A DNA stretch of 64,000 bases from Ianthella basta (GCA_964019415.1 OZ025883.1:3285586-3349585), one strand, 5' to 3'. Shown: positions 20,701 to 32,423, counted from the first letter of the stretch. Notes: a model not told the origin generated them from the letters alone. Translations and numbers: made by a program.

Positions 20701-23700
20701 AACGTCATTGGATGCTTCCGCGCCGCAGGAGTTTATCCGACTGACCGCAGAGTTGTGCTGTCACAACTTGGGCTGAAGGCTGCTGGAAGTCCTCCATCAC
20801 CCACACCCACACCATTCGTACCTTTCCACACACCATGGAGGGATGGATCTGCACACTACCCACCAGCTGATTCACCTCCAAGTACTCCATTCTCACAGGG
20901 TGAGATGGAGTACTTTCAGGCACGCCTGAAAGAATCTACAGATGCCAGATTTGCGCTGTGGCTACGAACATTCTACCCAGAAGCAACAATCCACGGTACA
21001 GCACAAGGTGTATTGGAAACCATCCTCCGTCGACCAATACCTCCAGCACAGCGCAAGCCTCCTCAGGTGCAGTGCAGTGCTCGTGTCCTCACTAGTCTGC
21101 ACTGCATGCAGGAGCTACAAAAGAAAGAGGAAAAGAAGAGAATGAAGGAGGAGGAAAAGGAGCGCAAAAGAATTGAACGTGAAGAACGCAAGAAAGCAAA
21201 GGAAGCAGCAAAGATGATAGGTACAGAAATAACAAAAAAAACATTCTTTTATTAGAAATCTGCAAACCTACCTGATTGTGTGCACAGTATGTATGCACTG
21301 GTATGCTTGTTCTCTGTAGGAAGACAGCCAAATAAGCAAGCCGCAGATCCAACACCAACTACACAACAATTCAGCACTGAGGAGGTACGCTTGTACACAA
21401 GGAGGAAGGAGGAAGGCTACGACCTACCCGATCCACGATACAGGCAGTGGTTGGCAAGTGGCACTGACACAGCAGGATCAACTTCCGTGGCTGCCTCTAG
21501 CAGCCAACCAGCAGCAAACGACGACTCGCCTTCATCTCCAGAACAGTCCGACTGTCAAACTGGGCAGTGTGGGCATCCGAAGGCAAGGAAATGGGTTCAG
21601 TGCGACCACTGTCCGCGGTGGTATCACCGTTTGTGCGCAGGGATAGCCTACAAATGCGCCAAGGAGAAGACGTACAAGTGTCCTGCTTGCACCCTGCAGT
21701 CTTGACCATATCTCCACAATGTACTGTAGTGACCACACATGCCAGCTTTTCTGACTGTCGCCATTTTGTAGTCTCATTCTGTTCCGATTTTTGATGACCC
21801 CAGCGCTTCCTGTTCAAGGCAGTGGTGCGTCGTCGCCGATAAACCAATTCGCCCTGATCTTCTGCTGCGGCCAGGACTTGAGTGTACTCACCTGCGTAGA
21901 TGGTAAGAGTGCACAAATCTTCTAGCTTCGCGATGCACAAGTCGCCGACCGAATTTAGATGACTTCCAACCGAATTTATGTTATTTCGGAAATAGCGTAT
22001 TTGAAGCAATATCTTGTGTTCGGAAAAGCGGATCCACGCCAAACGTTCTGCATCCTCTTAAATACTTCTCCTCTACATGTGCACCAAGAATCGCGGCGAA
22101 AGAAGCTGTAACGGTCGAGATCTGGTTACCGATTATTGATGACTTCCGATTATTGATGCCACGCCCTACTACTGACATACTAGAGAGGTTTAGCACAGCG
22201 TAAAACATAACGAAGTAAGCTTGTTATGTTTGGCGCAAAAAAGTCGAACACAGTAATTAACGTTTTTGATGTAACAAGGCTGGTTATTGCGTTTATTTTA
22301 TACATACATTGTTTGGCTGCGGAAAACTCGTCTTAGATCATTTGCGCTGCTCTCACCATGGATACAACAGCTGCTTCCACCCCTTCTCGTTCTCCGATCC
22401 CAGCAAGTTTGAGTCCATCCCCCATATTACCTTCAGAACACCAGCTGAAGCCGTCATGGGTTCACTTTCAGGCGGCAGATGCTGTAATACTGTTGCGGGA
22501 AGTTGTCGTAGTCGAGCACCCCTTCACACGAGGATCGGCCTGTTGGGAAACCATAGCTGGGACACTGCAAAAGGAATTTCCCGCGAAATTCAAAATCCAA
22601 GTGTTTCCCATGTCTCCCGTGTCTTTCCGCTTGTGCAGCAAGCTCCATCTTTGAAATTTGAATCGTCTGAATTGAGTACAGCCATCCACAATCCATCCTC
22701 TGTGCTGTTACTCGCCATTTTTGCCCACTCCCATTGCACTCTAAGGAAGAGCTTACGATTAACTCAGTGCCACGTTACACTATGTTCAAACGTTGTTGCA
22801 CTTAATTGAAGAACGTACGCATTTGCTCCATGTCACATGCGCTATTATGCTACGTTTGAATGTTGTGCTAAACCTCTCTACTAGTTAGAGTGCCTTGCTT
22901 ACACACCAATCAGTGAGGCTGTAAATGCTCGTAACCGAGTACTGTGAGTGAGTTAGTCAGTTTGCACGCCAGTCAGCGTATTTGAAATGAGCTTGCCACA
23001 GTTGTGATTCAGGCTGGGTTTGATTTGGACCTAAATAGCCCATGTACCCTATATAGTAGCTGGTCATAGTGAAGCAGCTACAGCAACAGGTTATAGCCTT
23101 GACTTTCTGCCGTCATAATATTCTTTTGCTTTTCTTCTTGTAAGACAGTATGTAAGTATTTACATCTGATCATGCAGCACTCATGTTTATGCTAATACAA
23201 ACAAACTTCACACTATTGTATAATTTATGGCCAGGGCACTGTGCTTGCAAAGTCTCTATCCCGTCAGAATGCTGCTTATGGCCCATTTCTGTAGTTGTAG
23301 CCTGCGTAGGAGAGACTTGGATATCTTATTATTATAAGTGTTAATGTTCAGGACTCTTCAGTTTTGGATGGATATCCACCAAATGCACTTAGAGGCAGGG
23401 CCGTAGCACCAAGATAAAAACCAGTCAGGCCATAGATGACATGACGCAAACTAGGGGGGGGGGGCATGCCCCCGAGGAAATTCTTGAAATTTAAATGTTC
23501 TGTGAGTACTTTTGGAGCAATTCTAGGCCCAGCAACACTTCAATGAGTATGATAAAATGTAATATAGACCAACAGGCACTTACAGCAGGAAAGGCGATCA
23601 AGTGCCATGAAACAGGTAATACCATGCATTGAAATACGTAAGTAGATTGCGCATTAAAAATCGAAATCTAGTGTTTCTTTGGCTGTCTCTCCAATGCTAG

Positions 23701-26700
23701 GCAGCACAAATCTCTCCTACCCACCATCAATGCAAATGGTGTGTAAAAATGTTTCCTCCAAAAACAGGAGGAGGGCCGGTCCATGCAAGGAGGGGGGCTG
23801 GTCGATGCAAAACCCAGGACATTAACATGCGCTGACTTTGAATACGTTTTCACCATCCCTACATCTGCCAACATTTTGCCGCTCTTGCGGTCTTGCTACC
23901 ATCCCCTGTTTCTCCGCCTGCATATTATAGTGCAAGTGTACATGTGAGTGTGCAATAAAAGGGTTGCCACAGGAGACTATCCTATTGCATGCATATGCCC
24001 ATTCAAGCTACGTACATATTCCCATGTACAAATATATACCACCATGCTGCATGCATACATCCGTGTACAGCGGATTTATGCAACCTTGCAACAGTTCCCA
24101 TACCTGGGTAGTCTTTACCTAGGATACGAACAGGGTAATATATAATAGGTGAGTACAGTACCAGTCCGTATCCTAGGTAACAACTGCCCATGGTGTGGGA
24201 ACTGTTGCAAGGTTGCATAAATCCACTGTACATGACTGAAGCGCTACTGTGCTGTCTGATTTTGTACGGCGATCGATTAACACACCATTTTACACATCAG
24301 AAAACGTCAGAAAAACGTCATGCGACATCCGTAAAATGGCTGCCGCCGTTAAGGTTGGTTAGAGAACTAAGTATCTGGCTATTCCTTGTTCAAACTAAGT
24401 CCTGCAACACTGTAACAAGACAACTCTGCTTTTAGAACGTTGTTTAACCTTAGGCCACTACCCCCCTCCCAATTTGAAAGTGTGTTTAGAATGCATATCT
24501 TCAACATTTAGAATTTTTGTTCCAGCAGCAAAAACCGGTCCGGCCATGGCCGGACCGGCCAGACTGGGTGCTACGGCCCTGAGAGGTATACCAAGAGTAA
24601 CTTGTTTGTGCCAAAGTTGATAGCAAGTCATTCCGTCCTGGTTCTTGTGTCTTTACAGTCGTCGCAGTGTATAAAGGATAGGGTAAAGATTGTGTTTTGG
24701 TTGATAGTGAGCTCCTCCTTCAGTTTTCTACCAATCTTCACCAAACATGGAAGAATACGTCGCTGCAATCCGGGGATCGAGTGACCCAAAGTGGTTTGCG
24801 CCTTCATTGGTGGGCTCCTCTAGATGAATCGCCATGAGAAATTTCTGTGCAGACTGAGTTTACGGAGCGAGTCTACAGAATGCTCCCAATTTAAATTAAT
24901 AGACAATTTTGCTATGTAAATGCTCAAATTTTGAACTTGCAGGATGGGAACCCAGCCAAAGGGCAGGAATTCAGATAGTAAAGACAACTAGCTTAATATT
25001 GCACTAAAGGCATGAGTAACTAGGTAGACTCATCTCAAATACAATTCTTGGAAACACTAGCCAAACACTGGAAACATCTGACTACGTTTTCCAGTCACTC
25101 TAGAACAAGTTTTCCAGTGTTCAGCTAGCTTAACATTTGTATTGGTGTGAAGGGTGTTCCGGTAATAGAGTTTCACTTTATGTCTCACTCAGAGTGTTGC
25201 ATTATGTGATTAGCGGCTGTCTGACATGTAGAATGCATTGAGAAAGACACTTGTATGGCTAGTCTTGTAGCATGGTGGCAACACTTGCGTACATTCAGTG
25301 CTGTGTATCTTTCATCAGTCATTGTGTTTTGTTTACTGTATGCAATATCTGTCTGCATTGAACAGGGCACGGTGGTAATGCAGTAATTAACCGTGTAGAC
25401 CCCAATGGTTGGACAGCACTCCACTACGCAGCTAAGTTTGGCAGCCTGGAGTCAGTAAAGGTGCTCGTTCAGGCAGGGGCCAGTCTAACACAAATGAATA
25501 ACCAAGGACAGACAGCACTTAAGATAGCCAGACTTGCCAAGAAGACAAATGTTGTGAACTACCTGCAAAAGCGAGAGCAGAAGCAAGGTACGTAAATTTA
25601 CTGATAAGTGATACTGACATTGTACTTCAGTGACAATCTACAGTAACTGTACTTCAGACTGCTTGTATATTCTTCATTATACTTTCTGTGTTCCAGTATA
25701 GAAGTATTTCGTTTGTGCAATGTTTCTGTGTTGTTTGGCATTGTGTACAGAGCCCTCTATCTTAGCACAATTTTGAACACGAACAATCTGTAGCATACTA
25801 TGCACTGTCAAGAACCAGGTAAAGTAATTGAATGTGCAATGACATAGGGTAATGACCAAAGAAGTATATCTGATGGTTTAGTTTAGGTGATTTTGGATAG
25901 ACTCTGTAATTGTGTTGTGAATCATGTCCCTAATCAAGCTGGACTCTTTAACTGTAATAGCGAAGTTGGCATATTGTTGTAAAATGCATAACCCATTGTC
26001 AATTGTGAGCCCTGAGTGCGATGAACTCACTGCTCATACAGTCGTTTCTGAAACTGTAGCTTCACACCATTGGTGTGGCGCACCATGGCTTGTTTGCTTG
26101 GCACCTTAGCCTGGAGGTTCCAAGGTGTACTTGGAGAACACTTTGAAACCCCCAAGCTGTGCAAGGCTTTGTTCTATCGATGGGAGGATGTGTCACTCCT
26201 GCTGTACAGTCTCATTGAGCTTGGTGAGATCCACACAACTGCAGACCTTTCCATCAGGCTTTGGGACTACCACCATTGCAGCACACCAGTCTGTTTGTTC
26301 CTCTACACAGCAAACAATGCCTAACTGCTTGGTACACTCCAATTTGATCTTGACTTTGGGCAGTGGAGGAAGCGCCGCCCTTCTTGGAGTAGTGCAAATG
26401 GCGTGACTTCCTCACACAGCTTCACGTGGTACTCTCCCTCCATGGTGCCTAGTGCATGAAATAGGTGGCATACTTAGCCAACACATTCTGTACTTTCTGC
26501 ATTCAGTGATAGGCTTTACTATCTTGATACAATGGTTCTGAAATGCCTGTTCGACAGTGGCATGCACCAACTTTATTCATCTGTCAATCCCAGAGAACCA
26601 AGGATGTTGTCTGCTTCATTGCCCATGGCACAGATCTTGGTGTTTACCTGCTTTTCTTTACTGTTATCGTGAAGTCCAGATGCTTGTCTGAACTGCTCAA

Positions 26701-29700
26701 AGTGCTAAATATGTCATGGCCATTCTTCAGGCTGACTGAAGTTGAATTCCTCCGTAAGTGGTATCTAGTACATTGCTGCTATGGTAGCAGGTGCTTCGTT
26801 CTCTTCTTGCATCAATCTCTGTTTGATACATCGTTTGTCTGTCGTGCTCTTTGGCAACTGACACAGGTTATCTATCTCTGATCCTGATGCTTTTTTCTCT
26901 CTGCAAACTTCTCAGTCGCTCCTGCACAAGTAGCTGCAGGATCCCACTTCTAACACCATGTAATGTCACAGATTGACTCGATTCAAACATGACAGTGTAT
27001 AGACTTCAATGAACTCAGCACAAGGCAAGTACACACACACGTGGCATGCTCACGTTCTCTATCACCTGATAGGTCATACCATACAGGTTCTTACAATAGC
27101 GCCCTGCATTGTAACACACTAGCCTAATACTACAGCAGAGAGTGCAAGGGGGTGAAGGACCCATGCTCAACCTCAATGATCCTTTCTTGTAGGTTGGTCT
27201 CATCTCATTCTCATTCCACCAGTACACAGCATCAGGAGGATTTACAGTAGCTTTGTGCATCTGGATTAAACACCCTTACATCAAGAAATGCACACTGTTG
27301 TTTGTCACCCCAGAAGTTCAGGTCTGTGATTGCAGCTGTACTAATGAGAACTCGTAGCAGGTGGCCTCTTCTAGAACCAGCTGATCTTTCTTCAGGGGCA
27401 TGGTTCGGGTAATTCCTGACAGTCGCTGTGGTGTCTGAGATGTGTAATGTATGTAGGATAGGGCGTGGGATGCTTAGGATACTTAAGATTTCCGCAATTC
27501 GCAAGAAGGCAATCTTGTCTCTCCCACTCAACCTGACCAGTTATAATATAATCTGGTTTGGTGACTACTGCTGGCAATCCCCCGCTGACAGTCCTGTTGG
27601 ACAGAATGGTTATAGCTGGAGACTCAACTTGCGGTTGTGGTATCAAAAGCATCATTGGTGTCTCAACTCCTTGACATGATGGCTGCGGTGATGCAGGTAC
27701 ATCTGCGAAGTTATCTCACTTTGCAGGTTGGTCTTTTGCTTTTGTGCAGGCACACTGGTAACATTTTGATTCCATAGGCCATATTATGGCAGACCTCCTC
27801 ATCCTTCAGCTGTGTGAAAGCGTCAGACAGTTTGAACATGTGAAAGCAATGGGATACTTTGTTTGGTACTGCAAATGATTGTGGGTATGAAGCCCGTCGG
27901 TGGGATTTCAGTTGAGCCTGTATTAAAGCTGAAGAATTCTGGCAGAGTGATTGAGTAGGCTGGTGCCTGTGTATCATCATCTTGGAAAGATAAGCTACCA
28001 TCTACACCCTACTCCAATGGGAAGGCAGAGGTGGGTTCAATAGAGGATATGCAATGGTGTCGCACTACCGGAAGGTCAAAGGTCGACGGTGAACAGGTGC
28101 ACTGTTGTCCATATGTAAACATAGAGAAATGGTTTTCGTGTTGACTTGTTTTGTCTGTGCCGCTGTGTCGCGCCATCAAAGCAGGTTTGGAGCTGCTGAA
28201 ACAGTAAGAGTCCTTGTCCGGAAGATGTTCAAGGCAAAAGGTAGTTGCAAAGACGTGAATACACCATGCTGCTAAAACTTGGATACATACAGTATACTCA
28301 CGCTTCACATCATCGGCAAGCAGCCCACGAGTATCTGCAAGGCTTCTGGCAGCAATCTGTGTAGGCTTTCATGTCTGATACCTTAACCTGTAATGCCAAC
28401 TGACAAAGGATTTTAGAGGCGGTATTGAGTAAATCACAACACGTACCTATTCAAGGGGCCACAGCAACAAGAGCTCTCTCTGCAGAAAGGGAATAGGCGG
28501 CAGTGCCTTCTAGAAGTGTCCAAACTACTTGATGATGATACGTGCAAATTCAATTGCCGCAAAATTGGTTTCCTGCCATAACAGGTATTAGGCTCATTTG
28601 TTGCAATCAGATACAAATAACTTGCACAGAAGAGGATGTTCATGCTTGGTATACCTACGTACAGCTAGCAAGAGCATGCATGCGATTACCCAAAGAAGCT
28701 GTTTTGAAGTCGTATACATGCCCCGAAACACAAGAGTGCCTCCGTACAGTAGACACTCATAAACTTAAGGTCCTCACAAGTCAATCAACACCGAAAAATT
28801 TATTCCTAGGTTACCTGGGACATCTTAAGCCACTGTTCAGTACACACTAGAGGGGTAGCGGCGTACTACAACTCAGTTTTGAAGTGCACCAGTACCTAAC
28901 TTCAGTGAGTGCTTGGCTTTAACCTCCAGAAAGTCAGCACCATTCTTCCCCAGTTCCGTATTTTGTTCATTGACTAGGAGAACCGTCTATTAGACAACAA
29001 TTTTAGCCACCCCACGGTCTAGAGAAACAGAGAAATCTTCATAAACGTTGTTGAAATACTGTAGGTGTCCATTTTTGTACGTTTTTGTATTGCAGTCACG
29101 CGCACCATTCACCGTCCGGAAAAGTGGTAAAAGTGGGCTTGCATATCCTCTATTAGCTCCATAACCAAAGGCTCGTCTTTGTTTGAAGTGGCTTGCTGTT
29201 GGACTTCAACTCTGCTATTTTCGTCCACAAGTTCAGCACATCCTCTGGCCTGGTGTCCCTCCTCTTTACACAAATAGCAAATGACATGGCCGCACTCTCT
29301 GGGCTGCTCAGGCTTGGCCCTTGTCCTCCATTTAATTATGAACATGTGGCTTCACAGGGGGCTGAGAGGACATTGATCTAGCCTGCAGGGCTACAGCTTG
29401 TGACTCCGGCTAGTCCATCTTTTGCACCACTTGCTGCAGCAAGGTTATGGCCGCATGGTTAATGTCCACTCTGGTTCATATGCCTTCACACAGGCTTCTT
29501 GTTGCATCTGCGTACAAATACACCACCTCAGCACAACATAATTCACTTACTCTTTCACGTTCCATGCATTCGCTAGTAATTCACCAAATAGGCTTTATAT
29601 TTGTGCCATGTGTCATCAGTATAAGTATGGAAGTGGGGAAAAAGAGCTAGCATTATGTAACAGCACTCTCCCTCCACCCACTTTGCCTACTCAGGTAATG

Positions 29701-32423
29701 CCCCCTACAAGGATATCAATGAACATGGTGAGATTATCATTGAAGCCTACCAGCATGTAATGAAGAATGCACTCTGGCCTGACACACTTACAAGAATTGT
29801 GTTCTTGGGAGACAAAGGCACCGGTAAGCTGGCTTGCATGTGTGTTCATGTAACAGTGTGGAGTGTATATACATACTTGTTGTCTGAGCCCCTATGGCAT
29901 GTACCAAATTGTCTTGCTAGCAGAAGTAAGCATTGATATTTAAAAGTAAGCTAAGTGCAAGGATTCATTCCATATTCCTTTGTACTTGTAGGTAAAACAT
30001 CACTATCCAAAGTCATGTTTGGTGAAAGGTTTAATGCAGCAGAGAGGCCCACACAGGTTGCTGACATTGGCTCAAGAGTGGCTGAAATCAATTACAAACA
30101 AACAAGTAGCTGGAAATTCTCACGTACCATTGAAAGCGATGCTGCAAACCGTCAGAAGTCTTTTGAAGACCATGTCTCCAGTCATATCTTTTTATACATG
30201 CACAAAAAGCGCCAGCAGAGGAAGCAGGGCTATGGACCTGACTCAGAGACAAAGGGTGAGGGAGGTAACCTGACTGACTCCCCTCCCAACACCGGTTCCC
30301 ACGGTGGAACACCCACCTCACCACTTTCAGACTACGTCAAAATTGATCTAGCCCCTAGCCCAGCATCTCCCCTCACATTTGAGGGTGGCAGTCCCAGAGT
30401 GCAACCTGAATACTTCATTTCTGACATGTCAACAGGAACTTTCAGTGACCTGTTGACACATGTCATTCCCCAAAGCCAGCTTGAAAACATCCTCTGCTGG
30501 TGGCCAAAGCGGAAGAAGCTTGCGGAGCTGCCAATGTTGAATCATGCACTTAGTGATGGCCCACTTGGACACACCCTGTCTGTGCAGAAGAGAAGCTGCC
30601 TCATGTGTGTGTCGGAGTTCTGTGGTGAGCCCATTTTGATCAACCTCTTTCCACTGCTCTTTGCACCAGTGTGTGCCTATTTGATCACCTATGATGTGTC
30701 AGCAGAAGAAGCTGCTGCTGCTTGGTGTTCAGCTGGCCTGCGGACCGTTGATGCTACTGCTCTGACAAAGGAGGAGGTGCTGGTGGAGTGGTTGTGCTCT
30801 TGCATGGCCAGTGCAGGAACACATGACCAGCTACAGTTGCCCATTATTCTCCCATCTGTTCACCCTCGCCTGCCAGTCATGCTGGTTTTACTGACCAAAA
30901 CAGACAAGGAGTACAGTCATGATATGGAGGTTCAACTGGATAAGGTTCTGAGGGAGAATATTCCAAGTGTTAGACTACACCGGAAGAGTGAGCCTCAGAC
31001 TCCTGGCCACGTTCTTTACTCAACCAGCAGCCGCAAAGGGGAACAGGAGCGTAAGTATTTACTTCGCGATGTAGAGACAATAGCATGTCGCAGTGTATAC
31101 AGCTTTGCTCAGCACATCCCACACTCTTGGAGCAAGATGTACAACTACCTAATCAACACGCATCAGAGCAGAAAGAAGGCATTCATCTTTGTGGAGCACC
31201 TCCACAAATTGATGTGTCAATTGCCCATTGCAGTCGATAGAACCACTCTGGAAGTGGCCCTCAGGTACTTCCATGGTTTGGGCTGTATTTGCTTTTTTCA
31301 TCGCCACCCTCAGCTGCGCTGTATAGTATTCCTACAGCCCCAGATACTGCTGGATGCAATGGCCTCGATTCTGCTGCAGCCCGATATGTGGGAATTTGAG
31401 TCAAGTCGGCAACTTTACCTCACTTCTTTACAGCAGGGGATCGTAGAACGCCGACTGCTGTATGACATCTATGACACTACTAGCCACTCGCTGGACTTCA
31501 AGCTAGTCCTCTATGTCCTGGACGCCATGAATATCCTGTGCAAACACCCACTACTGGATACAAGGAACCCACAGTTGGTGGTCCCATGCCTTGTGAAGGC
31601 CACAGGAAAGGGTTTCTTCCCTCGCCCTGCAACAGACTCCAGCCATGGCATGGAAGCTGAGTGGCTTGTCTTTGAAGCGCATGAAATGCAATTTCCATGG
31701 GCAGCATACAACCAGTTGGTGACATGCTGCTGCCGCTCTGCTCTGCACTACAAACCCCAACTGTGGCAAAGAATGGCTCACATTCAGCTGACCAATACTT
31801 GCCACCTGGTCATGGCTCATGAAGGCAAAAGGATCACCTTTCGAGTTGAGAGCAATTCCAATAGTCCCTGTGATGTGTGCATCCTCCACACTGTGGACAA
31901 TGAGTCACAGGCTTCCACTCCATCTTCAAATGCCACTTCATCCAGTGTCACTTTGTGTGGCACACCACAGATAACCGCACACTCTGGCGGAGAGCAGGAC
32001 CTCTCTGACATATGCACTCCCCAGAGCTCTTTCCTGGTTGCAAATAGCAAGGGCATCAGATTTATTGAATGGGCTAAAACAATCAAAACAGACACGCCAA
32101 AGGCAGACCTACCTGGGATTCTAGATGACCTGCTTAAGGCTCGTGAACCCAACGTACAAAGTGTGAGACCCTTGGTGTTCCCAGTGAATGTAGATGACCT
32201 GTCTGTGCTGTGCCCCCCCACTTTGGACTTCCTGCAGAGCCAGCTGGACTGCATTAGGCAGTGCTGGTTCCCTGGCTTGCAGTACTACTTGAGGCCCAAG
32301 CACTGGAGGCCACTTCAAGGTGATGAGCAGGGACCAATCTTGGACAGACAGTGGATGTTGGAAAACCAGAGGCTGCCACACACACCCCAGTGCCTCAGGC
32401 TTTGGTGGAAGGCAGAACAGTGA
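17778..32423 (+). CDS. Ankyrin-Roc-COR protein (ROCO-type GTPase, no kinase)
   Basis: Exons: 17778-18057, 25366-25587, 29695-29823 and 29992-32423, all phase 1 junctions; 1020 aa. Ankyrin repeats fill residues about 20-170 (ETLLHFAAEGG, HTPLHRGAF, GWTALHYAAKFG). A Roc GTPase follows: the P-loop GDKGTGKTS straddles an intron (K212), and the NKxD-type base motif appears as TKTD (512-515). The COR/winged-helix part follows at about 590-720 (GLGCICFFH, IVFLQPQILLDAM). No kinase, LRR or WD domain is present. About 200 residues between P-loop and G3 include a Ser/Pro/Gly-rich insert, and the expected DxxG is replaced by EFCG (419-422). ROCO proteins usually dimerise through COR and act as switches; with Glu in G3, nucleotide hydrolysis may be weak. 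Introns 1 and 2 hold 7.3 kb and 4.1 kb of mostly transposon DNA. AATAAA at about 32658 may be the poly(A) signal. Confidence 0.85.
18747..18771 (-). repeat. Short interstitial telomere-like repeat
   Basis: About two and a half units of CCCTAA (TTAGGG on the other strand), one degenerate, lie 45 bp outside the left end of the pogo-like transposon. Too short to be a relic telomere with confidence. Confidence 0.45.
18817..19199 (+). repeat. Left terminal inverted repeat of the pogo-like element
   Basis: Begins GGGTGTGGCATC directly after TA and ends CATCAAAAATCGG. It is the near-exact reverse complement of 21784-22166. Confidence 0.92.
19483..21705 (+). pseudogene. DDE_1 transposase with PHD finger, interrupted by one in-frame stop
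   Basis: The first segment (19483-19782) holds a psq/CENP-B-like helix-turn-helix (VGAAAEEYGVPKSTLYDKV). A TAG at 19780-19782 then interrupts the frame, which continues without shift through 21220. The second segment has a CENP-B-type HTH (GWWDRFRQRHPEIS) and the DDE_1 core with acidic residues in FNCDETG, LLLDGHSSH and QPLDNG (a DDD triad). An intron at 21221-21319 (phase 1, GTACAG...CTGTAG) joins a second exon ending at 21705 that encodes a PHD-like finger (WVQCDHCPRWYHRLC ... YKCPAC). DDE_1 transposases cut and rejoin element ends at TA. Either the stop inactivates this copy, or translation starts downstream at 19804 without the first HTH. Confidence 0.85.
21784..22166 (-). repeat. Right terminal inverted repeat of the pogo-like element
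   Basis: Inverted partner of 18817-19199, 383 bp, ending GCCACGCCC before TA. Confidence 0.92.
22183..22878 (+). mobile_element. Short DNA transposon carrying a Myb/SANT-like fragment
   Basis: GAGAGGTTTAGCACA at the left and TGTGCTAAACCTCTC at the right form 15-bp inverted ends flanked by TA (ACT is an alternative flank), giving a 696-bp element that abuts the pogo-like element. Inside, ATG at 22358 opens a 98-aa frame whose middle (AVILLREVVVVEHPFTRGSACWE, given here only in part as FTRGSACWETIA) resembles a Myb/SANT-like DNA-binding domain of the kind encoded by Harbinger and related elements. It breaks off after that region, so the element is probably a deletion derivative. Confidence 0.5.
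23396..24581. mobile_element. Non-autonomous hAT-like element
   Basis: The ends CAGGGCCGTAGCACC and GGTGCTACGGCCCTG are perfect inverted partners, flanked by AGAGG at 23391-23395 and 24582-24586. A CAGGG start suits hAT elements; five-base duplications are known for the hAT5 group. The 1186 bp encode nothing recognisable and contain the nested 161-bp MITE at 24068 and a GGTCCGGCCATGGCCGGACC palindrome near the right end. Confidence 0.7.
24068..24228 (+). mobile_element. 161-bp palindromic MITE, copy 1
   Basis: The ends CAGCGGATTTATGCAACC and GGTTGCATAAATCCACTG are flanked by TA. The arms pair along nearly the whole length (GCAACAGTTCCCATACC, CCTAGGTAA). The same 161-bp element occurs at 44833-44993 with its interior in the opposite orientation. 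CAG ends and TA flanks suggest mobilisation by a pogo/Tc1-mariner transposase, though not the one at 18817, whose ends differ. Confidence 0.85.
26100..26480 (-). pseudogene. Ty3/gypsy reverse transcriptase fragment
   Basis: Read on the minus strand, a frame with at least one stop shows the start of a Ty3/gypsy RT: VVVPKPDGKVCSCVDLTKLN, then a stop, then HILPSIEQSLAQLGG. It is truncated after this block, with no RNase H or integrase seen. It lies in intron 2 of the ROCO-like gene, antisense to the gene. Confidence 0.75.
26943..27040 (-). other. Probable primer-binding site and LTR edge of a Ty3/gypsy element
   Basis: On the minus strand, GTGACATTACA is followed by TGGTGTTAGAAGTGGGAT, the usual arrangement of an LTR ending in CA followed by a primer-binding site. 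It lies about 460 bp upstream of the RT fragment on the same strand. The far end of the LTR was not found, so its length is unknown. Confidence 0.4.
27040..27400 (-). pseudogene. Second LINE-like C-terminal fragment
   Basis: The minus-strand phrases NFWGDKQQCAFLDVRVFNP and, in a shifted frame, EVEHGSFTP match the block at 14330-14745. Stops and shifts show decay. It is interleaved with the gypsy debris in the same intron. Confidence 0.5.
29109..29345 (-). pseudogene. Retroelement gag fragment with CCHC zinc knuckle
   Basis: The minus-strand frame contains CYLCKEEGHQARGC (29238-29279), an exact CX2CX4HX4C knuckle typical of retrotransposon nucleocapsid, followed by acidic residues. It shares strand with the RT fragment at 26100 and could be the 5' part of the same or a related element. 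Not intact. Confidence 0.65.

Larger units (their letters stand above)
18817..22166 (+). mobile_element. pogo-like (Tc1/mariner superfamily) transposon with 383-bp inverted repeats
   Basis: A 3350-bp element flanked by TA on both sides (18815-18816 and 22167-22168). Terminal inverted repeats of 383 bp each (18817-19199 and 21784-22166) differ at about seven positions by eye, so the copy is fairly young. Each repeat carries several iterations of a motif like TCATCAATAATCGG (18824, 18841, 19021, 19186), plausible transposase-binding sites. The interior encodes a CENP-B/DDE_1-type transposase with a C-terminal PHD finger. It lies in intron 1 of the ROCO-like gene in the sense orientation. Confidence 0.9.

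Noticed and set aside
31817-32254. Minus-strand ORF of 145 codons
   Set aside because: Lies wholly opposite the well-supported COR-containing exon of the ROCO-like gene.
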